The position numbers and the translations under genes were made by a program. The notes under the pieces are model-generated. The model worked only from the letters and a program-made list of their open reading frames with translations. It was not told where the DNA came from and searched no databases. 64,000 bases of DNA from Augochlora pura (Eukaryota; Arthropoda; Insecta; Hymenoptera; Halictidae), in the NCBI RefSeq assembly GCF_028453695.1, contig NC_135774.1, positions 2,852,001 through 2,916,000 on the forward strand, in the 5' to 3' direction. The stretch's first letter is position 1, and each line of letters opens with the position of its first letter. This document shows positions 13,301 to 25,204 of this stretch, one piece after another.

Positions 13301-15887
13301 TTACGGCTTGCTTTTTTTTTTATCGAACACGTGTCGATCGATTTCACACGAATCTAAATGTATTTCTTTTTTCATTGACTTGGAGCATTTGCGAGCAATT
13401 CCGGCTTGGAATCGTTAGCAAATTTAACTAATTGCATTGAAATTATTAGCAAAGTATATCATACTTAGATTATTGGTTAATTGGTGATTTGATCTTTTGG
13501 TTCCTAGAAAAATAATAATGAAAACGTCGCGCGATTCGTTCTAATTCTCCAGTCTTGCAGAGGATCGATCTACGGAAAGGTGTCTCGGAATCAACGAGCT
13601 ACGAAATTTGGGTAAAACAGGGTCGATCGTCGCTCGGTTCACGGCTCATTTCTCGCTCGTTATTTTCCGTAGAACACACATAACTGTACCGGTGGGGCAC
13701 ATGAATCATTGCCGAAGCAGCCTCTCTCGCCATTCCGTTACTCGTCTTTGATATTCCCGCGTTTTTGTCCACGACCGGCGACGACGACGACGACGACGAC
13801 GCGTCCCCCTTTCGAGCACGCTCGAATTCTGCTCGAGCCATACTTCGCTATCTAATCGGCGAAACGGTGATTAATCCCATTGAAATGCGTCCTTCGTGTC
13901 CGGGCTAATTTTTTTCGACGAAATTGAAAAAGAAACTTGAATGATTATCGATTCTATTAAAAGATTAAAGATTATATCAGAAGAGTTCCGGGAATTTCTC
14001 ACTCCAGAAACTCGCGCTCTGTCACGAACGTGACAGATAGACCTAATATTTCCGTAACATCTGTTTCCATCGTTTCTTAATCATCGAACTTAAACGTCGC
14101 GAGCTCGTCGTTGAAGGATTTCAACCCTAGAACACTAAATAAATAATGATAATAAAAATAGAAACGTCGATCTTCCTCAATAAAAATCAGAAGCGGACTA
14201 CACTTCCGCGATCCAATTAAAGGAACATGTATATTATGTAACTGTCGAGAGTCGGCGCGTATACGACATTGTTATGTCATTTCGTCTCGAAGAAAGATTT
14301 CTACACGACAGTGTTTCTCACGGAAACTAAATAAATAGAAATATGTAACTATAGAAACCCAGGAACAGGATCTCGTGGAGATACGAGACACGCAGGTTCT
14401 CTCTATGCAATAATTAATCGATCTACCCTCTATTATGCTATTCGCCAGCACGATCAAGAGTAATTAGCAGCGTCGATCCGAACTCGTGTGGAATTAGCGA
14501 CTGACAATTGCTTCCCAGTTGTCGTTAGTCTAAGAGATCAGGGATGATCCCTTCGATCATCTTTCAAACGTCTCACCGACGATGTCTCTCGCCAGTGCTA
14601 TTTATTCTGCGGTAGTCATTTTTGAAAAGTTTAACGCGCGATGCAACGATCATCGTTTCACGTTTCATTGACAGTAATCGATAATAATTTTAAACGCCTC
14701 GATTATCGAGACCGAAGTGCACGGTGCATTTAAAAAATGCTTTACTATTTAATTATTATTTAATCGTCGTTATTGGCTAGGCACATTGCATCGCTGAAGC
14801 TTGCAACTGGAAAGACGACGGTCTGACGCCCGTAATTTTTGTACGACACCTGTTCGCCTCGTGTAAACGTCTTCTTGTTCGACAGGCACCGGGAGGAACA
14901 TCAGGAACCTGCCGTGCGTGTCACGGCGCACCGGCGAGACCGGCGTTTGCATGTTCGCGTTCACATGCGCGAAGGCGAACGGCACCCATCTCGGCACCTG
15001 TATCGACCGATTCTACTTCGGCAGCTGCTGCAAGATCGACGAGGAGCCGGACATATTCCCGCAGGACAATAGCATCGACGACGGGTCCCCGGCGAGGCCG
15101 TTCGTCACGACCGTCGGGCCCATTGAGAGCAACGACATACCTGAGTACTTCTCAAGGCCGAAGCCGATCGCCGAGAAGAAGCCGCCTGCAACGCAGCCCG
15201 TCGAGGTGAGCACCGATTTCTCATGCCTGTGCACAAAACGCGAACTCAGTGTCTGAACTCTTTTACAGTCGATTCGTTTCGTTTCATTGCAGTCGCTGCG
15301 ATAAACTTCGACACTAAACCTACTCAGTCGGTTAAAACGACTGATTTCATATTTCTTATTTTACATGATTCATAAAACATGATTGAGACATTTTTAGGCC
15401 TGATTCTTTATTGAAGCTTAAATAAACGTAGTTTTGGTACGGTTATAAAAAGCGTTCAGGGTTCAGTAGTTTTACTGTCATGGGCTGGTAGGTTCAGGGT
15501 TTTGCTTGGATTTCTTTAGACAATGATTTTCGTCTGTCGATCAGTTAATCTTAAACAGATAGGAGGAGGGAGCCTGTATTAGAGTCTCTCTTCAAACTGA
15601 AGCGAGATCGATGACATCAGGAGCTATAATATTGAATGAGAAATATTTTCCTAGCCCTTGAGATTGAAGTTGTAACAAAGAGACGTAGACAGCGAACAGA
15701 CAGTGTCCAAAATGCAGTAGAAAGATTTTGGTACTGTTCGAAGTCCCGATGTTTTTGTTCCTCCTGCGTGAAAGATCCTGGGTCCCGCAAGAGATCGAAG
15801 GGGTCTTAGTCCCCCCCCCCCGGAAGCCCGTGAATTTTTATGGGACCGTAAAAGCAACTGTATTCTTCGTTTTTGCGAATGCTTGCA

Positions 15888-15920
<33 letters not shown>

Positions 15921-18035
15921 CAGTGGCTACAGCGTCCAAAGCACTCAGGCATCCACGACGCTGGTAAAGAAGACGACGAAGCCGTCGACCAAGAGGCCGA
16001 CGCTCACGACGACCGTCGAAACGACCACGCAACCGGTTCGGTTATCGACCTTCCAAACCGTGCAGAATTCCTCGGCCGAGGATTCGACCGCGGAAACGCC
16101 GAGCACGGTTCCGCCGCAGCAAAAAACTACGGTCACGATCGAGACCACGAGCAAGCCGGCCAGCGCACAGGCTGCCGCGACTACGACGAGGAGGCCGACG
16201 ACGTCGGAGACCGTGACGAAATCGCCGTCCACGGTGCCGCAGACGAGCAAGCCGGCCACCAAGAAGCCGATCCACTCGTCTTCGTCTAATAAACCACCTG
16301 GGAGCCACAAGCCCGGCCACACGACCGTCCATAAAGCTCCGGAGACGACCACGGTTAAATCTATCCAGACCACCATAACGGAGAGGGCGACGGAAACGAC
16401 GACACCGAAGCCTGCGGTCGCTAGCACGACCCAGAGGATCGTACCAGCGACCAGGTTCCCGCCTAGGAATGCCACCACCGCGAAACCGACTACTCAATCC
16501 ATCACCAGGAGACCCGTCAGCAGCACCAAGAAGCCAACCGTCGCTACCAGCACGAAGAAACCTTCCACTACCACCACCACCACCACGAGGAAACCCACTT
16601 CACCGGTGAAGAGACCCACCACGAAACCTTCTAGCTCCAGCTTTGCTACCACGGTCCCTGTCACCACGCCTAAACCGCCAACGACTCTCAAGGATCAGCC
16701 GACCATAGCAACCACAGGTGCCAGCGTCTCGTCTACCAAGCCCACGGCCACCTTCTCGTCGGCACCTTCTTCGAAGCCTACTACACCCGCCACCAAGCCA
16801 ACTATCCCTAAACAGAAACCAACCACCATCAGGACTACCACCCCGAAGCCCACGGTGGCTACCACCAAGCCGACCACGTTGCTTACCAAACCGACCACGC
16901 TGCTTACCAAACCTTCCACAGCTGCCACGAGGCCGAAACCGACGAAGACGGTCGTTACTACCACCCCGAAGACTGTGACCAAGCCGGAATCGACCAGTAC
17001 CACTGTGAAACCGGTGCCACTGTCCACGATCGAGTCTACCACGGTCCCCGTTACGAAAGTTAGGCCAACTTTGGAGACCACAAAACCTACCAAAGTGTCC
17101 AGCAGACCTGTTACCAGGCCCATAACGACCACACAGCCGACTGTAGTCGGCAGTACCGTGACACAGACCAGTTCTACCGCTGTCTCGGATGCCACCACCG
17201 GTGCTACCGGCAAGATACCGGTTCAGGGTGTCGGTCAGACCCTGGAGGACACTACCCAGACCACGCCGATGGTCGGCGGTCTTGTTACGTGGACGTCGAG
17301 CTCTGACGACGCTACCACCAGGACACCGGAGTTGTCGTCAACCGCGACCACGCAGATCGGTAAGTTCGGGATTTAGGAAACAGTCGATCGGAGAGATGGT
17401 TATTGAGAGAGGATGCACGAGATTTTAGGACACCTCGAAAAAATTGGTAATATCTGTAATGAAAGGTTGTCGAGATTCCCAGTCCAATTTGTTCGATATT
17501 TAGAGCTTCGCTCTGCCTCGAGAGCGTCTCCCCGATTGTTCATACTTTGTATCGTTGCTGATAATGAAGTCATGTTTAACCTCTTAGCTGCGTATGACGA
17601 GTATACACGTCATAAGAAAATGGCAATGTTACATCTTATAACAAAAATACTTCTACTATGATTTAGGTCAAAATGCTTATAAAACATATTTATTAATTTC
17701 GCACACTTTAGAATAATTCTAGAACAACTGTGGAAAAAAACTATACCCAGTGTGATTGATAAAATGCATAACAAAATTTATCTTCAAAACATATCGACGC
17801 AGCTAAGTGGTTAAAGATAGTGATATATTACGAAAACAATCCACCGGAACTAATCAATCAAAAGATAAATTATTTTTTAATTAAAGCAACACTTTGTTCT
17901 TCAACCTCGGAAATAATTGTGAGCTGAATTATCGAAGACAGCAGACGCCGAGCGCTCCGATAACACACGGATCAACTTTTAATCGAGAAATTTGAATTTA
18001 TATCGGTCCCGATGCTTAATCGAGAGCGATTAATA

Positions 18036-18066
<31 letters not shown>

Positions 18067-19681
18067 CCCATCTAACATTTGCATTTCTCATTCGCATGCT
18101 AAACGCGAGACCGTGCGGGACCGGTGAAATCGAAGAAAACGGATACCCATTGTGTAACGTGACGGTTTTGTCGTCAATAGGAAATCATCACGGCGGCAAT
18201 CCACGTCGCCGTGGCACGCCTGCTGCATTAACCAGCGCACGGCAGAGACCCGCGAAAGCTCCGTTCAATTTGATTGATTGCGAACGGATCCGCGCTTTCA
18301 CCCGTTACTTTTCTCCCCCGAATTCCACGCGGACAAAAAAAAACCAAAAAGAAGAACGGCCGTGAAAAACCTGACACGCTTTCGTCTGATTGTTCGCGAC
18401 TTGCGGAAACGGCTCCGAGAAACTATCATAATCCTATCCTTCTGCTATCTCGGCCACATTCTGTAGCGAATCTTCGATGGTACAGGGCAATCCGACGCAT
18501 TCGCGATGCGAGAAACGTTTCTGTCGTGATCTTCGATAATGCAGAACAATTGAAATTATACGGTGTATAAACCATCGTTACGGATAGCGCAATCGAATCG
18601 ATGCTATTCTTAAACGGATGTAATTGAATGAATGCAACAGAGAACTGAAGGCTAAGAGTAATAGACGTTTTGAATGGCGCTGTAGCCGGACCGATCCAAT
18701 CGTCATGGAATACCGCAATTTCTCGCGACAGGCTCGCCGTCGCAATGAGCATTTAATCTCGAACTAAATCGACCGCGACTCGATAACAAAGACACACCGC
18801 CGTAGGCCTCGTTATTTTTCAATGCGGCGACCGCAATTTCCGCGCGCGACACACGAAAATCGGCGCGCGGTTACGCCGCTCCGAGTTTTAACCACCTCGG
18901 TACGAGCGTCGACTATAGTCGACGGCCGTGATATGAACGCACACGGCCGAGCATCGACTATAGTCGACTATAGTCGACTGCCAAGAACTTTTGCCTTATC
19001 TCTACAATTGCAGTGTTTACGTCCAGAAATACACATAAATAAGCTTTTCTCGTCAAAGATCTGTAAAAGAGCAAAACGGATTCACTGTCGATGCACGAAG
19101 TAGCATGCGCATGGTGAGTGCCGGCTGTGGGCACAATTTCGTGGCCGATGCGCGCCGTACCGAAGTGGTTAATACGAAATCGGTCGCGACTATCCTTGAG
19201 CGAGCGTAATCTCGTTCTCGCCGTCTCTCTACGGTCGCGCACGTGCACCGACGGCGAACCGCGGAGCGAAATAATTGCGGGCAAAGTGTTAATCGAGCAC
19301 CAAAACGGGGCTCTCAGCTCCGATCGGTCAACGGAAAAAGGTCCCGATCCCGAGATGAGATTCTGTTGCGGAGGAACGATTGTAACGGTCCGAACCGCGT
19401 CGGTTCACCGTAATCGTTCCTCTCGAACGGGCCCCCTCGACTCGCGCGCGTTCACTTCGCGGTGCCCTCGACTCCCCGTCCATCCTCGCCAGTAATTCAA
19501 ACGACACGAATTAGTTTCCGATAACTGCACTTCGCTCCAGTTTTCACGGCTTTCCACCGGGTTCTCTTAGTCCGCGCGTCGCGATCGCGTGACTTCGTTT
19601 CGGCAAAAATTCTTGATAAAACTGCGGCACAGTTCCTTTTCAAGACGTTCCGAGAAGGCTCTGATCATTCTTTACTTCCTC

Positions 19682-19714
<33 letters not shown>

Positions 19715-22700
19715 GCTGTTACTATTTTAGTTCAATGGTTGACTCGCAAACGGAACGAACCAGTTATTTAATTGCCATGCCTTTCGTTTGTTTTCTGGCA
19801 TAGTTAACTTTATATTTATCGAATAAGATATATTAAATTCTTTCAGTTTTGTTCGTTTTTTAATAAAAAGAACTTGATATATCATGAGACGCGGCAGCGT
19901 CTCGCGCCAAGTAGTTGAGTTATAGCTATAGCGCGCGCGACGCTGCCAAGGGTAACTATCTTTGGCTAGAACGGCCGAAAATTTCAATTGCGATTTATTC
20001 TTTTCAACCGCATTGTATCTCATTGTGTGGAAACACTGTTCCATAGCTTTCATCTAAGATTCGAAGCTCGACGAGCTGATTAATATTTCTTGAGGAATGG
20101 AGGTTAACAGCGTATCGTTCGATCCCCGATGAAAATCGGATGCTAGGTTTACTATGAAAGCATGTACATACCGTGCAAATATTGATCCTTTCACGCGCCG
20201 CTCTAGATCAAACCGAGAGCGAGTGGACACCGATCACCACTCCGGACGGCTGGATCATGATCCAATCGCCCACCACGAAGAAATCGGAGATCTCGGAGGA
20301 CACCACCACGGTCAGACCCACCCTCGAGTCAACGTTACAACCTACCACCTCTGGTAAAATTCATGCTCGTGTAACAAATCAATTTAACCAGTCAGCTGTC
20401 GCGACCTCTCTATACAGTACAAGTTTGACATTCGTGTAGATCTTTTTTAATTGATTAGCTATGTTTGACGAGTATACTTGCCACGAGGAAATGGCATCTT
20501 ACATTAATTATACAATGTACAATTGTATTGTTATTGTCAAAGCGGAATGACCGATTAAATATCGGTGATGTATCGTCGAGCAATGATGTACTTTCAAAAA
20601 GAACTTTGTCAAAGAGGTTGATAAAATTCTGATCGAGAATGACGGATCGTCCAATCGGGAAGAAAAATTTGTTTGTCGATCCGAATCTGTCTTTATCGTG
20701 TTGAGTAAACTATTTGTGTGTTTCGTAGGCAAACCCGCAGCAGACACGACGACGGAATCTGTGACGAAGAGGCCGACGGCATTGACGACCCTCTCCACGA
20801 TAGCCAGCGTGACGATAGATACGGAGCTGCCGGTGCCGATGGAGACCTTGAACATGTCCGATTACAAGCAAGGTGAGCGTTGGAAAATTACCTGTTTAGC
20901 AGACGGTGCCGGCCGGCGCTGATAAAGATCGGTTCGATCGCGGCTTATTCGTCGAACCCGACAGCGAATCCGCGACCGATCCGAGCGAAACGAGAATCCG
21001 TCGTCGATAATACAGAAACCTCCGATCGCGGTGACGGAAACGAGCAGCGCGTGGCGATCGCGGAAACCGAGATAACATCGATGAAGCCTTGTTACGTAAA
21101 GGAAGCGAATCTTTCGTCATCGGATCGATAATCCATCGGTGATTTTCATGCGTCCGCGAATGACCGTTTGAACAGCCGGAACCGGGAAGCGTTTTTCATA
21201 GTTCGTTGGAGAATAGTAATCGCGGTCGAGGATCGAGAGAAAAGATAAAGGACGGCGTGCTTTGGTTCGCAAAGTGGAGGATTCGTTCTGCGACATGGTC
21301 GTCGCATTGAAATTAGAGAATCTCTCGAGGAGCTTGAACTCAACGATGCTTATCCTTGCAGTGTGCGGGAGGAGGCTGTTTCCGGAGTCGAGGATCGTCG
21401 GCGGCAGTCGGAGCTCGTTCGCGAAATGGCCCTGGCAGGTGAGTAACTCGATCGACGATTACTCCAGAGAAAGAATCATTTGTCGTCGATGGACCGCGGA
21501 CTTTATGCATTTATGGTAAAGCTAGCCACGGACTGAAGCAGAAATTTTTGACAACGTGAAAATAATTTAAAACATTATTATATTTTATCTATCCACTTCT
21601 GTCATAAATGTGTAAAATCGGCAACCAATCAGGTATCTAGGTACCGATATTTTTAAACTCTGTCCTGATTAATTTAATCAACGCTGAAATTCCGAACCCA
21701 GCGATATTGACGAAGATCGCACATTTCAGATTTCTTTACGACAATGGAGAACGTCCACGTATCTGCACAAGTGTGGCGCAGCTTTGCTCAACGAGAATTG
21801 GGCCATAACCGCGGCGCATTGCGTCGAGAAGTGAGTAGACCGTGTTTGTCATCGCGATGATTCGCGATCGATGCGTCGCTCTCCTCTCGAGACAATCCCA
21901 TTACTAATTCCGAGAACGCGACGCCCGCGGCGCCTTGTATCGGAGAACGATCGTCGCGGCATTTATCTTTGACGTTCGAACGCGGCGCATTTTCTTCGGC
22001 GAACCTAATTCCTTCGATGTCCAATAACCGTTGCGACAAAACATCCGGATCGGTACCAGTTTTAATCGGCCGCGTTTGGTCATGGCGTAATGAAACGGAG
22101 GCTATTTTAGCTTTCTCATTAACCGCCGGCATTTATATGAACTTCGATGAAAAACAAAGACGCGAGACAAAGGATTCCTTCGAACGTTGTTCGCGGGGAG
22201 AGACGTATCGAGCTTCGGTGATAGAAGCGGCGACCGCTGATATTTATGCACAGTTAAAAGTGTCTGTAATTGTTCGGTGAAGAAAAAAAATGTATTCCTT
22301 GCAACAGTATTTTTAAATCCTTTTAATTTCTTAAGAGAACTTTTCCGTTCCGGTCTGAAGATTAATGACCTACGAAAAAATGTTTCCAGCGTACCGCCCA
22401 GCGATCTTCTGTTAAGAATCGGCGAGCACGATCTCGCGAACGAAGACGAGCCGTACGGCTACCAAGAGCGAAGGGTGCAGATCGTTGCTAGCCACCCGCA
22501 ATTCGATCCCCGCACCTTCGAATACGATCTCGCTCTGTTACGATTCTACGAGCCCCTGCTGCCGTTCCAACCGAACGTGTTGCCGATCTGTCTGCCGGAT
22601 GACGACGAGAGTTACGTCGGTCGGACCGCCTACGTCACCGGCTGGGGTCGTCTCTATGACGGTACTTTGAGTCATACACTCTCATTCTTCTATCGACACT

Positions 22701-23702
22701 GACATCATCCACTGATTCGCGATATTATTTACAGAGGGGCCGCTACCCTCCACGCTGCAAGAAGTCGCTGTACCTGTAATTAACAATACGATGTGCGAAG
22801 GCATGTATAGGAACGCCGGTTACATCGAGCACATCCCCCACATCTTTATCTGCGCGGGCTGGAAGAACGGTGGCTTCGATTCGTGCGAGGTATTGCCCAT
22901 TATCTAGGCTCCAAGATAAAGAGTTTACTGATTTTGAAATGAGCCGTTCAGTGCACACATCGACTAACTCCATAAAACAAAAAGTCGAGAAACGCGATGA
23001 AATGATGTACATTGATTTTTAAAATTCCTGTTATAACATAGATTCACATATATAATGTAGAATGCATAAATACAGATATAGCTTTCATTTAACGATGTAT
23101 AAAATTAACAAGATTAGAATAGCCAAAAAATAATCGTCGGTAATGTTACAGTTTTTATATGACTGGTGGAGTGGCCAAACAAATTTTGCCGTTTAATGGT
23201 GTTAATCTTTATTATTCAGGAAAGTTATTATAAATATAAAAAGTTATGACTATACCAAGTGCTTTGACACTTAAATTTCAGATTTTTCAAAAAGTGGAGT
23301 TAATCGATGTGTGCACTGGACGGCTCAAATGTCGATGTATCTACACTCTGCAATGCCTTGGAAACTTCAGAAAAATATGTCTCTACACTTTCCAGTGTTT
23401 TTGTGCACGCGATTCAGAGGAATAATCGTCACCATCCTTTTAGAATAGTGCATTGTCGACTATCCACTTATTTAATCAAATCTGATCGATGAAAATCAGA
23501 AATTGGATATCTAAAAAAAAAATTCTCTATCCTTCAGGGTGATAGCGGAGGCCCAATGGTGATCCAGAGAGCACGCGACAAGCGATGGATCCTGGCAGGT
23601 GTGATCAGCTGGGGAATCGGGTGCGCGGTGCCGAACCAGCCGGGCGTGTACACCCGGATCTCCGAGTTCCGCGAATGGATCAATCAAATCCTGCAGTTCT
23701 AA
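10347..23702 (+). CDS. Secreted Thr-rich trypsin-like serine protease (CG8172-type), 10 coding exons
   Basis: Exons: 10347-10452, 14886-15205, 15889-17359, 20207-20353, 20729-20872, 21362-21438, 21730-21830, 22390-22661, 22735-22889, 23538-23702; phases close to 985 codons. Residues 1-24 look like a signal peptide ending NTVIA. A six-Cys module follows (C46, C57, C63, C74, C83, C84), then about 490 Thr/Pro/Lys-rich, mucin-like residues in one exon. The catalytic domain starts at R740|IVGG and ends at the stop. Triad: His785 (TAAHC), Asp835 (EYDLAL), Ser934 (GDSGGP); Asp928 in DSCEGDSGGP predicts cleavage after Arg/Lys. It is presumably an extracellular zymogen activated after R740. The ATG directly follows an acceptor (TTTCCAG), so a 5' noncoding exon lies upstream. 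It is the tandem neighbour of the filzig-like gene, in the same order as I recall for Drosophila CG8172 and flz. Family is secure; exact orthology is inferred. Confidence 0.9.
11253..11269 (+). repeat. TA dinucleotide microsatellite
   Basis: (TA)8 tract in protease intron 1. Confidence 0.8.
12925..12960 (+). repeat. GAA-rich microsatellite
   Basis: Imperfect GAA/GAC triplet tract inside protease intron 1. The acidic frame through it is a by-product of the repeat. Confidence 0.75.
13779..13801 (+). repeat. CGA triplet microsatellite
   Basis: Perfect CGA repeat in the first intron of the upstream protease; noncoding. Confidence 0.8.
15311..15500. mobile_element. Short TIR element in protease intron
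   Basis: A 190-base segment begins ACACTAAACCTACT and ends GGTAGGTTCAGGGT, whose reverse complement is ACCCTGAACCTACC (11 of 14 match). The interior is AT-rich and noncoding. No clear target duplication is seen. It lies in the intron between exons 15205 and 15889. Most likely a MITE. Confidence 0.5.
15889..15920 (+). repeat. ACG triplet microsatellite inside coding exon
   Basis: About ten ACG triplets open exon 3 of the first protease, directly after the acceptor, and encode a run of threonines. They are in frame, so changes in copy number would alter only Thr-tract length. Confidence 0.9.
17576..17814. mobile_element. TTAA-flanked MITE, family 4
   Basis: TTAA at 17576-17579 and 17811-17814 flank 231 bases with 14-base inverted ends differing at one position (CCTCTTAGCTGCGT against CCACTTAGCTGCGT). 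It is noncoding and lies in the same protease intron as family 1 copy A. The start of the element (GACGAGTATAC, AAATGGCA) recurs in diverged form at about 20455-20510. Confidence 0.8.
18035..18066 (+). repeat. Compound (CG)n(GA)n microsatellite
   Basis: A CG tract of about 12 bases passes directly into (GA)10 in the large protease intron. Confidence 0.85.
18886..19172. mobile_element. TTAA-flanked MITE, family 1, copy A
   Basis: TTAA at 18886-18889 and 19169-19172 bound a 279-base element with ends CCACCTCGGTACG and CGTACCGAAGTGG. No coding capacity. Near one end the palindrome GTCGACTATAGTCGAC occurs twice, once extended by an extra unit. It is nearly the reverse complement of 30863-31146. 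TTAA targets and CC-starting ends are typical of piggyBac-type elements. It sits in the large intron (17360-20206) of the first protease. Confidence 0.85.
19679..19712 (+). repeat. CT dinucleotide microsatellite
   Basis: (CT)n with one interruption, in the large protease intron about 500 bases upstream of exon 20207. Confidence 0.85.
20455..20510 (+). mobile_element. Fragment resembling MITE family 4
   Basis: About 55 bases echo the left part of the 17576 element: TTAGCTATG, GACGAGTATAC, then GAAATGGCA and TTACAT in the same order and spacing. No right end was found. It sits in the next intron of the same protease. Probably a decayed or truncated copy. Confidence 0.45.
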
Positions 23703-25204
23703 GGATCGGTTAGATCGATCGGGACGACGATTTTCCGTACCGCTACTGGAAAGGCTGCTTTAGGAGGCGGATCGGTGTACATAATATATTATATACAGAT
23801 CATCGCCGTAAATTGTTATCGATTCTGTAGCGGGAAACGTTGATGTTCCACGTGTGCAATAGTTTCCGCGGCTGATCAGGCCGTACGATGACCATGGGGG
23901 GCGATTAACGTATATGGTATACGTACCGCGGAGGTCAGGAAGCATTGTGTTATCTCAGTGGCTTATCAATCGAGCGAGGCGCGCGCGAACTCACTGCCGG
24001 TCACTGATGCCATCTCACGCTCGCGCTTCAACCTCGTTGCGATCCGTGCAACTAGTCGACACGCCAGTGCTCTGCGGTGTGTGAACAGTGCTTGAACGAT
24101 TAGAAACAATATGGCCGTGTGTTATCGGCGGGCTCCGCGGGCTTTGTTACCTAGTGAAAACGCGAGTTCGAACCGACTGTCGATAACCCTGCGTTGCTAT
24201 CCGACGGAATCGTCCCGACGACGAAGGGACGATAGCTGACCGTCGTCACCAGGGTCCGTAGAACTCCGGATCGAGGTCCTTTTTCTACTCGAGTCGACCA
24301 CGATTTATCAACGATGGCCAACGCTGACACCTTAGGTCTCCAGAATATCGAATCGAGATCCTTTCGAATCGACCACGATTTATCAAATGTCGACGATTTT
24401 TGGTACCGTTCTAGCTCAACGTCTTCCACCCTATCGGCCTCAAACGGTCGATCATCGTTCATTTCGAAGCGTTCTTGTGTCGTTTCGAGTCCGTAGAATT
24501 TTTTGGGAAATCCATTTCCNNNNNNNNNNNNNNNNNNNNNNNNNNNNNNNNNNNNNNNNNNNNNNNNNNNNNNNNNNNNNNNNNNNNNNNNNNNNNNNNN
24601 NNNNNNNNNNNNNNNNNNNCGATTCCCAGAGGTGAATTTTTACAGCTAACAGTAAATTGAAAATCCGAGAGACAGCGTTAACCCAGTAGAGCCTCGCTCG
24701 TTGCCCCCTCCCTTATCTCCGTTGCGTTAATTATGCCCCTTTGTGCCAAAGAGTTACAGTTGAACAAACTACCGGAGCCATTATTATTATACCTCGAATT
24801 CCCAACAGTATGTCGGTTAGAGATACCCACAGGCGAACTTTCTACTGTCATGCCCGTAGCGCCTACATCAGTTTATCTTCACGCTCCTGTTCGTTTCCTG
24901 CGGTATTAAAAAAAAAAAAAAAGAAAAAAATCTCCATACCACGCCGCATTTATTGCAAACCGCTGCCAACGGCGCATAGCAAACAATCATAAATTACTAG
25001 GCTGCGGATATTCGTGAGCGGATTCGTGTGGCTTTGTGGGAACCGGTAACATTCTAATCATCGCGAGGGATCTTTCATTTAAACGACGAGTATTTTTCTG
25101 CGATGCAAGGAAACGCGAGGTTCGAACGAAAGCCACCAAATTCTTATTCACGGTTAAGATGAAACGGTCTGATTCACAGGTAGGAGACTGTTCGGTGGTT
25201 ACAG
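23703..25204. other. Region between the two proteases
   Basis: It contains the 3' UTR of the first protease, the N gap and presumably the promoter and signal-peptide exon of the filzig-like gene. I could not identify that exon. An ATG at 24111 opens a short basic frame that does not look like a signal peptide. Confidence 0.5.
24520..24619. other. Assembly gap (100 N)
   Basis: Exactly 100 N between the two protease genes. It may hide the 5' exon(s) of the filzig-like gene. Confidence 0.95.

Larger units (their letters stand above)
10453..14885 (+). other. Protease intron 1
   Basis: A 4.4 kb intron between the signal-peptide exon and the Cys-module exon, with good GT-AG ends (GAA|GTAAGT, CGACAG). 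It holds microsatellites. The 188-codon frame at 12198-12764 shows no domain and is taken as chance. Confidence 0.8.
17360..20206 (+). other. Protease intron 3, carrying two MITEs
   Basis: A 2.8 kb intron between the mucin-like exon and exon 20207. It contains the TTAA elements at 17576 and 18886 and two microsatellites; no additional exon seen. Confidence 0.8.

Noticed and set aside
15873..17213. Long frames in other registers and antisense to the mucin-like exon
   Set aside because: By-products of the ACC/ACG-rich coding sequence; the translated sequences are simple shadows.
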